Assembly (NCBI GenBank): GCA_009774625.1
Contig: VSOB01000037.1
Span: 1-33,572 of the forward strand
From: Lachnospiraceae bacterium
Lineage (GTDB): Bacteria; Bacillota; Clostridia; Lachnospirales; Lachnospiraceae
DNA length: 33,572 bases
Reading direction: 5' to 3'
Both the position numbers and the translations under genes were made by a program. Shown in pieces: positions 1 through 8,383 of the stretch. Position 1 is the stretch's first letter. Every line of letters begins with the position of its first letter. Under the pieces are notes generated by a model. That model was given only the letters and a program-made list of their open reading frames with translations, did not search any database and had not been told where the DNA came from.

Positions 1-55
1 CATATATACTCTGTATGTATATAATCATAGATAAGTTCAGGAAAGGAGGAAGAAA

Positions 56-1462
56 ATGACAGGAACAGGTATCACACAAACCGCAGGCCTGCTGATGGGC
101 GCGGTTGGTGTAAGTGCAGCCGGTTCTGCTGCGGGCAGTACGGCAGGAGACGGTTTCTCTCAGATTATGAACCGTACAAAAGATACCGCAGGGCAGCTAC
201 AGAGTTCCCCGCAGAACAGTCAGACTGCGGCGGCCAGGACGCCGGTAAAGGTTGACCGGAATACCGTTAAGGATGCAGGAAATCAAACGGCTGAAAAAAC
301 AACGGAACAGACCGATACGGCGGCAGAAACCGTGCAAAATCCGGAAGAGGCTGTGGAAGAGGCTGTTTCGGAAGTAAAGGATGCCATTGAAGAAGAGCTG
401 GACATTACGGAAGAAGAGCTGGAAACAATCATGAGCGAGCTGGGGCTGACACAGATGGATTTGCTGCAGCCGGATCATGTGCGGGACATTGTGATGGCAG
501 TTGCCGGAGAGACAGATGATCTGAGTATTCTGACCAATGAAGCGCTGTATCAGGATGTGCAGGCTCTGACGGAAACCGTAGAGGAGATTGCAGACAGCCT
601 GCAGACAGAGCTGGGAGTGGATGACGCCGCATTTGCGGATATTCTGCAGCAGATGGAACCGGATGCAGGGAAACAGGCGGCAGAGCTGACAAAAGCCACA
701 GAAGAAGCAGAGATTCCCGTTTTTATTTCCGGGGAACAGGCGGTGACGGAAGATTTGGAGACACAAAAGGAGGATGAAGCCGGTCCGGTGAATCCGAATG
801 AGCTGACAGAAGTCACAGGAGAAGCAAAAGAGACAGCGCCTGTGGAAGTAAGGGCACAGGAGAGAAGCTCCGGCAGAGAGAAAGAGAACGGCGCCAGTCA
901 GGAGAGCGGGAGTCAGTTCCTGGAGGGATGGAGCAGAACCGGTGTGGAAACGCTGCAGGAAGGGGCGGCTGTGGAACAGGTAGAGATTCCTTTTGAAGCG
1001 GCCCGGTCCAGAGAAGTTATGGATCAGGTTACAGAGTACATGAAGGCGGAAGTAAAGCCCGATATGACAGAACTGGAACTGCGTCTGCACCCCGAAACAC
1101 TGGGTACCCTGCGTATTCACCTGACGGCTAAGGAAGGTGTGGTTACCGCACAGTTTACTGCAGAGAATGAGGCGGTTAAGACAGTGCTGGAAGCACAGGC
1201 GGCACAGTTGAAAGAAAATCTGAGCGAACAGGGTGTGAAGGTGGAAGCGGTGGAAGTAACCATTGCAAGCCATGCTTTCGACAGGAATTTTGCCGAAAAC
1301 GGAGGCGATAACTCTCAGTACGAACAGCCGAAAAGGCGGGGAACCCGCAGGATCCAGTTGGACGGTGATGTTTCACTGGATGAGATGGAACTTTCGGAAG
1401 AAGAGCGCATTGCGGCAGAGATGATGGAGCAGAACGGAAACACAGTGGACTATATGGCATAA
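56..1462 (+). CDS. fliK: FliK, flagellar hook-length control protein
   Basis: FliK is a secreted molecular ruler that sets hook length and makes the export apparatus switch from hook to filament substrates, through FlhB. The 468-aa protein has a long low-complexity Ala/Glu/Thr-rich N-terminal two thirds, as expected of a FliK ruler region. A Flg_hook domain follows at about residues 335-425, with the LELRLHPETLGTLRIHL signature that FliK C-terminal domains share. The tail after residue 430 is charged. The start is the ATG preceded by GGAAAGGAGG. It is followed 13 bases later by flgD, the usual partner. The first 55 bases of the window hold only this ribosome binding site and AT-rich sequence; upstream basal body genes (fliE to fliJ) would lie off the window. 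The family call is firm; the N-terminal region is too variable for more detail. Confidence 0.9.
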   Translation: MTGTGITQTAGLLMGAVGVSAAGSAAGSTAGDGFSQIMNRTKDTAGQLQSSPQNSQTAAARTPVKVDRNTVKDAGNQTAEKTTEQTDTAAETVQNPEEAVEEAVSEVKDAIEEELDITEEELETIMSELGLTQMDLLQPDHVRDIVMAVAGETDDLSILTNEALYQDVQALTETVEEIADSLQTELGVDDAAFADILQQMEPDAGKQAAELTKATEEAEIPVFISGEQAVTEDLETQKEDEAGPVNPNELTEVTGEAKETAPVEVRAQERSSGREKENGASQESGSQFLEGWSRTGVETLQEGAAVEQVEIPFEAARSREVMDQVTEYMKAEVKPDMTELELRLHPETLGTLRIHLTAKEGVVTAQFTAENEAVKTVLEAQAAQLKENLSEQGVKVEAVEVTIASHAFDRNFAENGGDNSQYEQPKRRGTRRIQLDGDVSLDEMELSEEERIAAEMMEQNGNTVDYMA

Positions 1463-1475
1463 AAGGAGTGAGTAT

Positions 1476-2237
1476 ATGGCTTTGGTAGCACCTGTAAAAG
1501 ACGGGAAAATCGTAGACACAACACAGAAAACAAATTCAAAAGAAACCGAGAAATCGGGCAACAATCTGGATAAAGATGCGTTTCTGCAGCTCTTGGTGGC
1601 ACAGATGAAATATCAGGATCCGTTGGAACCCACTTCCAATACGGAGTACATTTCTCAGCTTGCCACATTCTCCAGTCTGGAGGAAATGCAGAATATGACC
1701 AGTGCGATGAATCTGCAGAGAGCATCCAATCTGGTAGGAGAGGAAGTTTATATCAAAACGACGGATTCTGCCACAGGTTCCACCGGATATGTGTATGGTA
1801 AAGTGAATTATGTATCTTATCAGAACGGCAAAGCCTATGTAAATGTAAAAGGAGAAGACTATCCGCTGGATGATGTGGAGAGCATTTATGATCCTGAATA
1901 TTCAGAAGCATACGATCTGGCATATGAGTGGACCGTAGGACTGAACAAACTGCCGGCACTTGCCAAACTGACACTTTCTCATGAAGAAGATGTTATGAAG
2001 CTGAAAGATACCTTTGATAAGATGACAGATTATCAGAAAACATTCCTGACTGATGAGAACAAGAAGAAGCTGGAAGGCTATGTGAACCAGATTGAACTTC
2101 TCAAAAAAGCCAAGGAAGAGCTGGATGAAAAGCTGGAAGGGGCGAACAAGAAGGAAGAAACAGAAGGAAACGAGGATGCCGATAAGAAAGAAGAGGGCGG
2201 CACAGACAAGACAGAAGGAACAGGCGATAAAGAATAA
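1476..2237 (+). CDS. flgD: FlgD, hook-capping / hook assembly scaffold protein
   Basis: FlgD caps the growing hook and guides FlgE polymerisation. Residues about 27-85 carry the conserved N-terminal FlgD signature (DKDAFLQLLVAQMKYQDPLE and the following LATFSSLEEMQ). A short region around residues 86-135 could be a small beta domain. The rest is unusual: residues about 150-225 are predicted helical, and the C-terminal 35 residues are almost entirely Lys/Glu/Asp/Gly/Thr. The FlgD tudor/fibronectin-like C-terminal domain of Salmonella FlgD is not recognisable. Start ATG follows AAAAGGAGTG. It sits between fliK and the small flagellar operon gene, ahead of flgE, which is the standard order. Confidence 0.9.
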   Translation: MALVAPVKDGKIVDTTQKTNSKETEKSGNNLDKDAFLQLLVAQMKYQDPLEPTSNTEYISQLATFSSLEEMQNMTSAMNLQRASNLVGEEVYIKTTDSATGSTGYVYGKVNYVSYQNGKAYVNVKGEDYPLDDVESIYDPEYSEAYDLAYEWTVGLNKLPALAKLTLSHEEDVMKLKDTFDKMTDYQKTFLTDENKKKLEGYVNQIELLKKAKEELDEKLEGANKKEETEGNEDADKKEEGGTDKTEGTGDKE

Positions 2238-2270
2238 CGACCGAAGCTGAGACGGAAGGAGTAGAACGCA

Positions 2271-2672
2271 GTGAAAATACAGGACAGCCAATATCTTTCC
2301 GCACTGCAGATACCAAATCAGTTCCCAGTTCAGAACAACAGTACCCGCAAAGCTGTTTCACAGACAGAAGGCATTTCCTTTCAGGATATTCTGGCAGGAA
2401 AGACAGACCGGGCGAAAGGAAAACTTAAGTTTTCCAAGCATGCTGTGAACAGACTGGCAGACAGAAATATCAGGCTTACAGACGAGCAGATGGGTCGTCT
2501 GAGCGACGGAACGCAGAAAGCCGGTGCGAAAGGAATCAGAGAATCGCTGGTGATCGTGGATCAGCTGGCATTTATTGTCAATGTACCTAACCGGACAGTG
2601 GTGACAGCGATGGATCAGGCAGAAACAGAAGAAAACGTATTTACCAATATTGACGGTGCCGTGATTATGTAG
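2271..2672 (+). CDS. Small conserved flagellar operon protein (TIGR02530-like)
   Basis: This 133-aa soluble protein lies between flgD and flgE, where Gram-positive operons carry the family called 'flagellar operon protein' (TIGR02530). The conserved part is residues 50-125: a Lys-rich FSKHAVNRLADRNIRLTDEQ helix, then SLVIVDQLAFIVNVPNRTVVTAMD. No signal peptide or membrane segment is visible. The molecular function is not known to me; position suggests a role in hook assembly. The start is GTG at 2271, preceded by GGAAGGAG at suitable spacing; no in-frame ATG near the 5' end has a better site. Confidence 0.8.
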   Translation: MKIQDSQYLSALQIPNQFPVQNNSTRKAVSQTEGISFQDILAGKTDRAKGKLKFSKHAVNRLADRNIRLTDEQMGRLSDGTQKAGAKGIRESLVIVDQLAFIVNVPNRTVVTAMDQAETEENVFTNIDGAVIM

Positions 2673-2756
2673 CCGGACCTTTATGGAGGCAGATGTTCCT
2701 GACTGACAGACGGAACAAAACGGACACCAGGTAAGAGTAGGAGGTCATATAACACT

Positions 2757-4802
2757 ATGATGAGATCAATGTTTTCTGGTGTGGCAGGACTTAAAACACA
2801 CCAGACCAAGATGGACGTAATCGGTAATAATATTGCCAATGTCAATACGACGGCATACAAATCCAGTTCCATCAATTTCAGTGAACTTTTGTATCAGACA
2901 ACATCCAGGGCATCCGGCCCCAATGCACTGACAGGGCGTGCGGGTGTCAATGCCAAGCAGATCGGTCTGGGCGTACAGTCTGCGGCCATCAGCAATGCCA
3001 TTACAACAGGCGGCGCAACCCAGAATACGGGCAACCCCTTTGATATTAAAATCAACGGAGAGGCTTTCTTTGTGGTAAGCGATGGTAAGAGCAACTATTT
3101 CACAAGAGACGGTTCCTTTTATGTGGATGCGGCAGGTAATCTGGCTATGTCAGCCAACGGATACAATGTAATGGGATGGGGCGTGGACGAAGCCACTCAG
3201 ACAATTAAGAAGGATACTGTGCAGGCGCTGCGTATTATGAGCGCTGCCAATATGACATATCCTCCGGAAGCAACCACAGAGGCGTATGTGGACGGTATTC
3301 TGGATAAGAATGAGCCGGATGCAGCCACCGATTCCGGTAAGACCATGAACCTGAGTTTCTTTGATGCGCTTGGTTACAGTTATACTGCCAAGTTTGCCAT
3401 CAAGGAAACGACAACAAAAGGGGAATATATGGTAGAGCTGGCAGATATCCAGGATTCTACCGGCAGATCCCTGAAAGATGTATACAATGTCAATGACATC
3501 AGCGAGATTGCCACCTTCGGCGGCTCTCAAATCATCGATACCACAGAGCTGAGACAGTTGGTATCGGATGTGGTGTATACCCGTGATCCGGGTACAGACC
3601 GCAGCAAGGATATTTATTCCAGAAAAATGGCGCTGGAAGAGGTATTCAGCGATTACAAGGATAAGGCGATCAGCGGGCTCAAATACAGACCGGTTACCAT
3701 TGCGGCAGACGGTACCGAAACACCTACGATTACAGACGGTACAGCCTTTAAACCGGGTGATGCTCCGGTTACCATGACCGGCGCAGGCAAGCTGAGTAAA
3801 AGTGATATGGAAACGCTGCATAAGCTGATCTTTGTGGAAGCTACAACGGATGCCACCACCGGCGCTGCGGTACCGGCGCATTACTATTATGAGCAGGCCG
3901 ACGGCACGGCAGTTACTCTGAATGCAGCCAGCACACCGGCAGACTGGGCGGCAGTGCTTGACATCCCTGCGGCAGAGCTTAAAAGTGTTACTCTGAACGC
4001 AGACGGCAGTGTGGATTTTACCCATGAAACCAAATTTACCTATGGGGAAACCGGAAGCTACAGCGGTGGAAATTTCACGGTACAGATCAGCAGGGAAGAA
4101 GCCTATGGCCTGGATACCAGCAAGGACAACAACAATTATACCTTTGTAGTAGCTGAAGACGGGCAGGCACAGGTGACCACAAGCACCACTTATAATGGCC
4201 ATCGTCTGGTGTTCAATACCGATACCGGTAAGTTTGTTTCCATCAATGGCGCAGACAATGTTATGCTGGATTTTGCCACAAGTGTCAATACCAGACTGGG
4301 GACGACAGAATCCCTTGCCAACTTCTCCGATATCAATATGGACTGGACCAATACCACCTGGTTTGATAATGGCGGGGCATCCACCATCACTTCTCAGCCG
4401 GGGACAGAAGATAAGGGACTTGGGTCCGGCCGTAAGCTGGGCAATATGTCCGGTGTTTCCATTCAGAACAATGGTGAAATCTATGCAACTTATGACAACG
4501 GTATGACCAAGCTGGTGGGACAGATTGCGGTTGCCAAATTTGCCAATGCGGCGGGTCTGGAAAAGGCAGGCGATAACCTGTATTCTGCAACGCTGAACTC
4601 TGGGGAGTTTGACGGTATCGGCGTGGATATTACCGCTGACGGAGCGGGCAGTATGACAACGGGAGCCCTGGAAATGAGTAATGTGGATCTTTCTTCGGAA
4701 TTTACCCATATGATTACAACACAGAGAGGTTTCCAGGCTAACAGCCGTATCATCACCGTATCCGATACGCTGCTGGAAGAGCTGGTTAATCTGAAACGTT
4801 AA
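2757..4802 (+). CDS. flgE: FlgE, flagellar hook protein
   Basis: FlgE is the structural subunit of the flagellar hook, exported by the flagellar type III apparatus. At 681 aa it is much longer than the 260-400 aa typical of Bacillus or enteric FlgE. The N-terminal D0 region (MFSGVAGLKTHQTKMDVIGN and NVNTTAYKSS) and the C-terminal D0 helix (SNVDLSSEFTHMITTQRGFQ to the end) are canonical. The extra length is in the middle, about residues 170-450, rich in Thr, Ala, Gly and Asp, consistent with expanded surface-exposed D2/D3 domains. Two ATGs are adjacent at 2757 and 2760; AGGAGG lies 12-13 bases upstream, so either may be used. The large antisense frames here are shadows. Confidence 0.95.
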   Translation: MMRSMFSGVAGLKTHQTKMDVIGNNIANVNTTAYKSSSINFSELLYQTTSRASGPNALTGRAGVNAKQIGLGVQSAAISNAITTGGATQNTGNPFDIKINGEAFFVVSDGKSNYFTRDGSFYVDAAGNLAMSANGYNVMGWGVDEATQTIKKDTVQALRIMSAANMTYPPEATTEAYVDGILDKNEPDAATDSGKTMNLSFFDALGYSYTAKFAIKETTTKGEYMVELADIQDSTGRSLKDVYNVNDISEIATFGGSQIIDTTELRQLVSDVVYTRDPGTDRSKDIYSRKMALEEVFSDYKDKAISGLKYRPVTIAADGTETPTITDGTAFKPGDAPVTMTGAGKLSKSDMETLHKLIFVEATTDATTGAAVPAHYYYEQADGTAVTLNAASTPADWAAVLDIPAAELKSVTLNADGSVDFTHETKFTYGETGSYSGGNFTVQISREEAYGLDTSKDNNNYTFVVAEDGQAQVTTSTTYNGHRLVFNTDTGKFVSINGADNVMLDFATSVNTRLGTTESLANFSDINMDWTNTTWFDNGGASTITSQPGTEDKGLGSGRKLGNMSGVSIQNNGEIYATYDNGMTKLVGQIAVAKFANAAGLEKAGDNLYSATLNSGEFDGIGVDITADGAGSMTTGALEMSNVDLSSEFTHMITTQRGFQANSRIITVSDTLLEELVNLKR

Positions 4803-4890
4803 TCAGTGAACTGTAAACGGTAAGCGGCAGGCATATAAAACAACAGCATCAGAACCAAAGCATTATTGTGACATAAAGAAATCGGCGGGG

Positions 4891-4939
4891 CAGGGAACGA
4901 TAGCGCTATTTCACGGTTCCCTGTCATTTGCTGTTTTTT
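4891..4939 (+). terminator. Terminator-like hairpin / attenuator between flgE and flbD
   Basis: The 199-base gap 4803-5001 contains an 8-bp perfect stem, CAGGGAAC (4891-4898) with GTTCCCTG (4916-4923). Inside its loop is a second self-complementary element, ATAGCGCTAT (4900-4909). A run of six T residues follows at 4934-4939, ten bases after the stem. The stem-to-T-run distance is longer than in a textbook intrinsic terminator, so it may act as a partial terminator or an RNA-stability element. I see no promoter in the rest of the gap, and the genes downstream are clearly part of the same motility block. Confidence 0.45.
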
Positions 4940-5001
4940 CGAAGGACTAGGAAGGATAGATAAAGAGGGGAGCAGAAGATGCATAGAAGGGGGAGTGTAC
5001 C

Positions 5002-5187
5002 ATGATAGAGCTGACAAAGCTGAATGGTCAGAAGATACTGGTGAATTGTGACCTGATCGAGCTGGTGGAAGAGACGCCGGATACGGTGGTTTCCTTTACC
5101 ACAGGAAGAAAAATAATTGTAAAAGAAAGTAGACAAGAAGTGAAAAATTTAGTAAAATCGTATAGAAAGGATATTTTTGCAGACTAG
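5002..5187 (+). CDS. flbD: FlbD family small flagellar protein (SwrD-like)
   Basis: This 61-aa protein belongs to the short FlbD family (PF06289) found just upstream of motA or fliL in Gram-positive flagellar operons. It begins MIELTKLNGQKILVNCDLIE and has ETPDTVVSFTTGRKIIVKES in the middle, both typical. In Bacillus the equivalent protein, SwrD, raises flagellar motor power for swarming. There is no membrane segment. The start ATG follows AAGGGGGAG. Only 15-24 bases separate it from motA. The name FlbD here is not the Caulobacter response regulator. Confidence 0.88.
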   Translation: MIELTKLNGQKILVNCDLIELVEETPDTVVSFTTGRKIIVKESRQEVKNLVKSYRKDIFAD

Positions 5188-5211
5188 CGCAGAAATAGAA
5201 AGGTGAAGAAC

Positions 5212-6006
5212 TTGGATATAGCATCGTTATTAGGCTTAATCTTATGCTTCGGCATGGTAATTTTCGGTATCATCAGTAATGCCGGAGTAGGTGGCGTTAA
5301 GTATTTCTTTGATGCCGCTTCCGCTATCATTACATTCGGCGGCGCCTTTGCAGCAATACTTGCTTCTACTACGATGGCTGATTTCGTCGGGGGCCTTAAG
5401 AGTTTTTCTCTGGCAATCAAGACCACTTCTTTTGATGTAACGGCAATTATACGTAAGATTATAGATTTGTCTAATGTGGCAAGAAAAGAAGGATTGCTTT
5501 CCCTGGAAGAAGCGGCAGGCGATCTGGAAGATGAGTTTTTGAAAAAGGGAATTTTACTGGTAGTGGACGGTACGGATCCGGAGCTTGTAAGGGCGATTAT
5601 GGAGACGGAACTGGTCAGCATGAATGACCGTCATAAGTCAAATATCAGTTTTTGGGAAGATGTAGCTACGATGGGTCCTGCCTGGGGTATGATCGGTACG
5701 CTGATCGGTCTGATCCTGATGCTTCAGAATATGGATGACCCGTCCTCAATCGGTCCGTCAATGGCGGTGGCGCTGATTACCACATTGTATGGATCGCTGC
5801 TGGCAAACTGGATATGTACCCCGATTGCAAGTAAGTTAAAGACAAACAATAATATAGAGATGCAGGCAAAGGAAATAATGATTGAGGGGCTTTTGTCCAT
5901 CCAGGCCGGAGAAAACCCCCGCGTAATTGAAGAAAAGCTGAAGTCCTTCCTGGCGCCGAAAGACAGGAGTACAGCCGATGAGGGCGGAGGTGAGGCAGAT
6001 GGCTAA
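5212..6006 (+). CDS. motA: MotA, flagellar motor stator protein
   Basis: MotA forms the proton- or sodium-conducting stator with MotB in the cytoplasmic membrane and pushes on the rotor protein FliG. Two hydrophobic segments lie near the N-terminus (about residues 3-22 and 33-50). Two more are at about 155-175 and 185-205, the latter pair carrying GPAWGMIGTLIGLILML with the conserved transmembrane Pro, and TTLYGSLLAN. The cytoplasmic loop around ELVSMNDRHKSN corresponds to the FliG-contacting region. I place the start at TTG 5212, giving MDIASLLGLIL, which matches the usual MotA N-terminus and has AGGTG six bases upstream. An in-frame GTG at 5203 overlaps that ribosome binding site and would add three residues. 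The 3' end overlaps motB. Confidence 0.92.
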   Translation: MDIASLLGLILCFGMVIFGIISNAGVGGVKYFFDAASAIITFGGAFAAILASTTMADFVGGLKSFSLAIKTTSFDVTAIIRKIIDLSNVARKEGLLSLEEAAGDLEDEFLKKGILLVVDGTDPELVRAIMETELVSMNDRHKSNISFWEDVATMGPAWGMIGTLIGLILMLQNMDDPSSIGPSMAVALITTLYGSLLANWICTPIASKLKTNNNIEMQAKEIMIEGLLSIQAGENPRVIEEKLKSFLAPKDRSTADEGGGEADG

Positions 6007-6808
6007 AAAGAGGGAAGAAGAACCCCCAAAAGGCTCGCCGGCATGGATGAATACGTTCAGCGACCTGATGAACCTTCTGCTTTGTTTTTTTGTACTTCTG
6101 TTTTCCATGTCCACTGTAGACGCGCAGAAGTTTGAGTTGATTGCGGCATCCTTTTCTCAGTCGTTCAGTATATTCAGTGCAGGCGCCACGGCCATAGGAG
6201 ACGGTATGCTGATCAGTATGGGAGTCAGCCAGTTGAATGAGCTGGATGATTATATAAACAGCATGGGAAAAGTGGCAGATGGAGATACACAGGAGCTGGA
6301 CTCTCTTGAAGAAATAACGGAGGCTCTGGATGCGGAAAAGCTGAAAGAGTCCGAAAAGCTGGCGGAAAAGATCGAAGAGGCTATGGAAGAACAGAATCTG
6401 GACCGGGAAGTGGATATGGAAGTGACTTCCCAATATGTTCAGCTTTCCCTGAAAGGGGCGCTTTTGTTTGACTCCGGAAGCAGTGAGCTGAAAGCGGATG
6501 CGCTGCCGGTTATGGATAAGCTGGGACTGATTCTGGAACGCTATGCGGACAGTGTGATTGAAATTGAAGGGCATACAGACAATGTTCCGATTCACAGTGC
6601 CCGTTTTGCAGACAACAACGAATTGAGCAGTGCCAGGGCACTTTCGGTATTTGCTTATTTTGTGGATACCACAAGTCTTGATCCGGCAATGATCAAACAT
6701 TCCGGCCGCGGTGAATATGTTCCGGTTGCGGACAATTCCAGTCCGGAAGGAAGGGCAAAAAACCGCCGGGTAGAGATTAAAATATATCATACACTGAGTT
6801 CTTATTAG
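5999..6808 (+). CDS. motB: MotB, stator protein with OmpA-like peptidoglycan-binding domain
   Basis: MotB anchors the stator to peptidoglycan and supplies the ion-binding Asp. The 269-aa protein has a short basic N-terminus with Pro, one transmembrane helix (about residues 19-42) containing the ion-carrying Asp22 in NTFSDLMNLLLCFF, and a helical linker. The OmpA-like domain spans about residues 140-265, with IEIEGHTDNVPIHSA and NELSSARALSVFAYF and a final GRAKNRRVEIKI. The start is ATG 5999, preceded by GGCGGAGGTGAG and overlapping the last codons of motA. An in-frame ATG at 5978 lies upstream of that site and is unlikely. The ion used cannot be decided here. Confidence 0.94.
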   Translation: MAKKREEEPPKGSPAWMNTFSDLMNLLLCFFVLLFSMSTVDAQKFELIAASFSQSFSIFSAGATAIGDGMLISMGVSQLNELDDYINSMGKVADGDTQELDSLEEITEALDAEKLKESEKLAEKIEEAMEEQNLDREVDMEVTSQYVQLSLKGALLFDSGSSELKADALPVMDKLGLILERYADSVIEIEGHTDNVPIHSARFADNNELSSARALSVFAYFVDTTSLDPAMIKHSGRGEYVPVADNSSPEGRAKNRRVEIKIYHTLSSY

Positions 6809-6829
6809 TAAAAACAGGAGGAAGATCCG

Positions 6830-7348
6830 ATGAAAAGGAATCTATTGTCCATTATTATACTGGCGCTGCTTGTTGTAAATCTGGTGCTGACTTCCATTAT
6901 GATGGTGAATGTAAGCAGTGCATCTAAAAAAACGGCGGCACTGGTAGGGGAGATAGCAGAGGTGCTCAAGCTGGAGCTTTCTGACGGAGCAGGGGCAGGC
7001 GCGATGCGGAGTGACGTACCTATGGAAGATATTGAAGTTTACTCCATTGCCGACGAGATGACGATCCCTCTGAAAACAGGCGAAGATGGTACGCCGCATT
7101 ATTGTCTTGTTTCAGTATCCCTGTCTATGAACACCAAGAGCGACGGCTATAAGGCTTTTGGAGCAGATTTGAGTACAAAGGAAAGCCTGATTACCGGGGA
7201 AATCTATGATGTGATTGGCGGCTATACCTGGGAAGAGGCGCAGTCAAATAAAGACCTGATGCGTGAGGATATATTGAGGAGAATACAGGCGATGTTTGAT
7301 TCTGACTTTATTTTCCAGGTTTCTTTCAGCGAGATTATCTTCCAATAG
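6830..7348 (+). CDS. fliL: FliL, flagellar basal body-associated stator protein
   Basis: FliL is a single-pass membrane protein that surrounds and stabilises the stator units. The 172-aa protein has an N-terminal basic MKRN and one transmembrane helix (about residues 5-25, ILALLVVNLVLTSIMMVNV). A periplasm-type soluble domain follows that resembles FliL in its C-terminal half, with the pattern SLITGEIYDVIGGYTWEEAQ followed by DILRRIQAMF. Overall similarity within FliL proteins is low, so the call rests on topology, length and position between motB and fliM. The start ATG follows ACAGGAGGAAGATCC. Confidence 0.88.
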   Translation: MKRNLLSIIILALLVVNLVLTSIMMVNVSSASKKTAALVGEIAEVLKLELSDGAGAGAMRSDVPMEDIEVYSIADEMTIPLKTGEDGTPHYCLVSVSLSMNTKSDGYKAFGADLSTKESLITGEIYDVIGGYTWEEAQSNKDLMREDILRRIQAMFDSDFIFQVSFSEIIFQ

Positions 7349-7399
7349 TCCTTTTAATATTATATGATAGAAGAGGACGGGGACGGGAGGTGAGCTGGC

Positions 7400-8380
7400 G
7401 TGGGAGAGGTTTTGTCCCAAGCTGAAATAGACAATTTACTGTCGGCGATAGCGGGCGGCGAAGTAGATATGAATGAGATGCAGGAAAAGGACGAACGTCA
7501 GGTTAAGAATTATGACTTTAAGCGTCCGGCCAAATTTTCCAAAGAGCATCTCAGGACTTTGGAGTTTATATTTGAACACTACGGCAGACTTTTATCTACC
7601 AGCCTGCCGGTGTATCTTCGAAAAAGTGTCCAGGTTGCCGTTATGAGTTCGGAGACCGTTACTTTTTCCGAGTTTACGAATGCACTTTCCAATCCGGTGG
7701 TTCTGGGGATTTCATCATTTGAGCCATTGCCGGGAAATGTGATTATAGAACTCAGTTCCAATCTGGCCTTTGCCATTATTGACAGAATGCTGGGCGGGCA
7801 GGGAGTCCCGCTGGATAAGACCAGGGATTTTTCGGAAATTGAGATGATTATCATTGAAAAGATTCTTGTAATTGCGATGCAGCATATGCGGGAACCGTGG
7901 AAAAATGTGGTGGAGATCAATCCTGTTCTGGAACGGATTGAGACAAATTCCCAGTTCGCGCAGGTGATATCTCCCAGTGATATGATTGCCATTGTTACGC
8001 TGACGATCAAGGTGGGCGATGTGGAAGGGCTTATGCATATCTGCCTTCCCTTCTTTACACTGGAAAATATCATGGATAAGCTGAATACGAAGTTCTGGTA
8101 TTCTACAATCAAGGATGCCAAAGATGATAATTACGAAGAATATATGGAGGCATTGATTAAGCATGTGGATGTACCGGTGAAAGCGGTACTGGGCAGCAGT
8201 GCCATTTCCGTGAATGATTTTATCCACTTGCAGGTGGGAGATATTATTCGGTTAGATTCTAAGGTGGATGCGGATTTAAGTGTCTACGTTGGTAATATAA
8301 GAAAATTTACTGCATTACCGGGAGCAAACAATGATACATATGCAGTGCAGGTAACGTCAGTAATCAGAGAGGAGGAGTAG
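7400..8380 (+). CDS. fliM: FliM, flagellar motor switch protein
   Basis: FliM is the middle C-ring protein: it binds phosphorylated CheY and transmits the switch to FliG. The N-terminus carries the CheY-binding peptide LSQAEIDNLLSAI. Residues about 40-230 are the CheC-like FliM middle domain, including EHLRTLEFIFEHYGRLLSTS and the DRMLGGQG turn. The C-terminal 75 residues are a FliN-like SpoA domain (VPVKAVLGSSAISVNDFIHL and VGDIIRLD). The 326-aa length is normal. The start is GTG 7400, preceded by GGGAGGTGAG. The next gene, fliY, begins three bases after the stop. Confidence 0.96.
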   Translation: MGEVLSQAEIDNLLSAIAGGEVDMNEMQEKDERQVKNYDFKRPAKFSKEHLRTLEFIFEHYGRLLSTSLPVYLRKSVQVAVMSSETVTFSEFTNALSNPVVLGISSFEPLPGNVIIELSSNLAFAIIDRMLGGQGVPLDKTRDFSEIEMIIIEKILVIAMQHMREPWKNVVEINPVLERIETNSQFAQVISPSDMIAIVTLTIKVGDVEGLMHICLPFFTLENIMDKLNTKFWYSTIKDAKDDNYEEYMEALIKHVDVPVKAVLGSSAISVNDFIHLQVGDIIRLDSKVDADLSVYVGNIRKFTALPGANNDTYAVQVTSVIREEE

Positions 8381-8383
8381 GGC

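Noticed and set aside
197..1273. 358-aa open frame on the minus strand opposite fliK
   Set aside because: Composition is typical of a shadow frame (Cys/Phe/His/Gln-rich) and it is antisense to the low-complexity part of fliK.
2694..2717. TGTTCC/GGAACA inverted repeat between the small flagellar gene and flgE
   Set aside because: Only six base pairs with a 12-base loop and no T-run; not strong enough to call a terminator.
3150..4709. 519-aa open frame on the minus strand opposite flgE
   Set aside because: Product is Cys/His/Ile/Arg-rich without recognisable domains, has no ribosome binding site, and lies fully antisense to a clear hook gene. It is an artefact of that gene's codon usage.
5978..5998. 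Upstream ATG of motB at 5978
   Set aside because: The ribosome binding site GGAGGTGAG lies downstream of it and points to ATG 5999.
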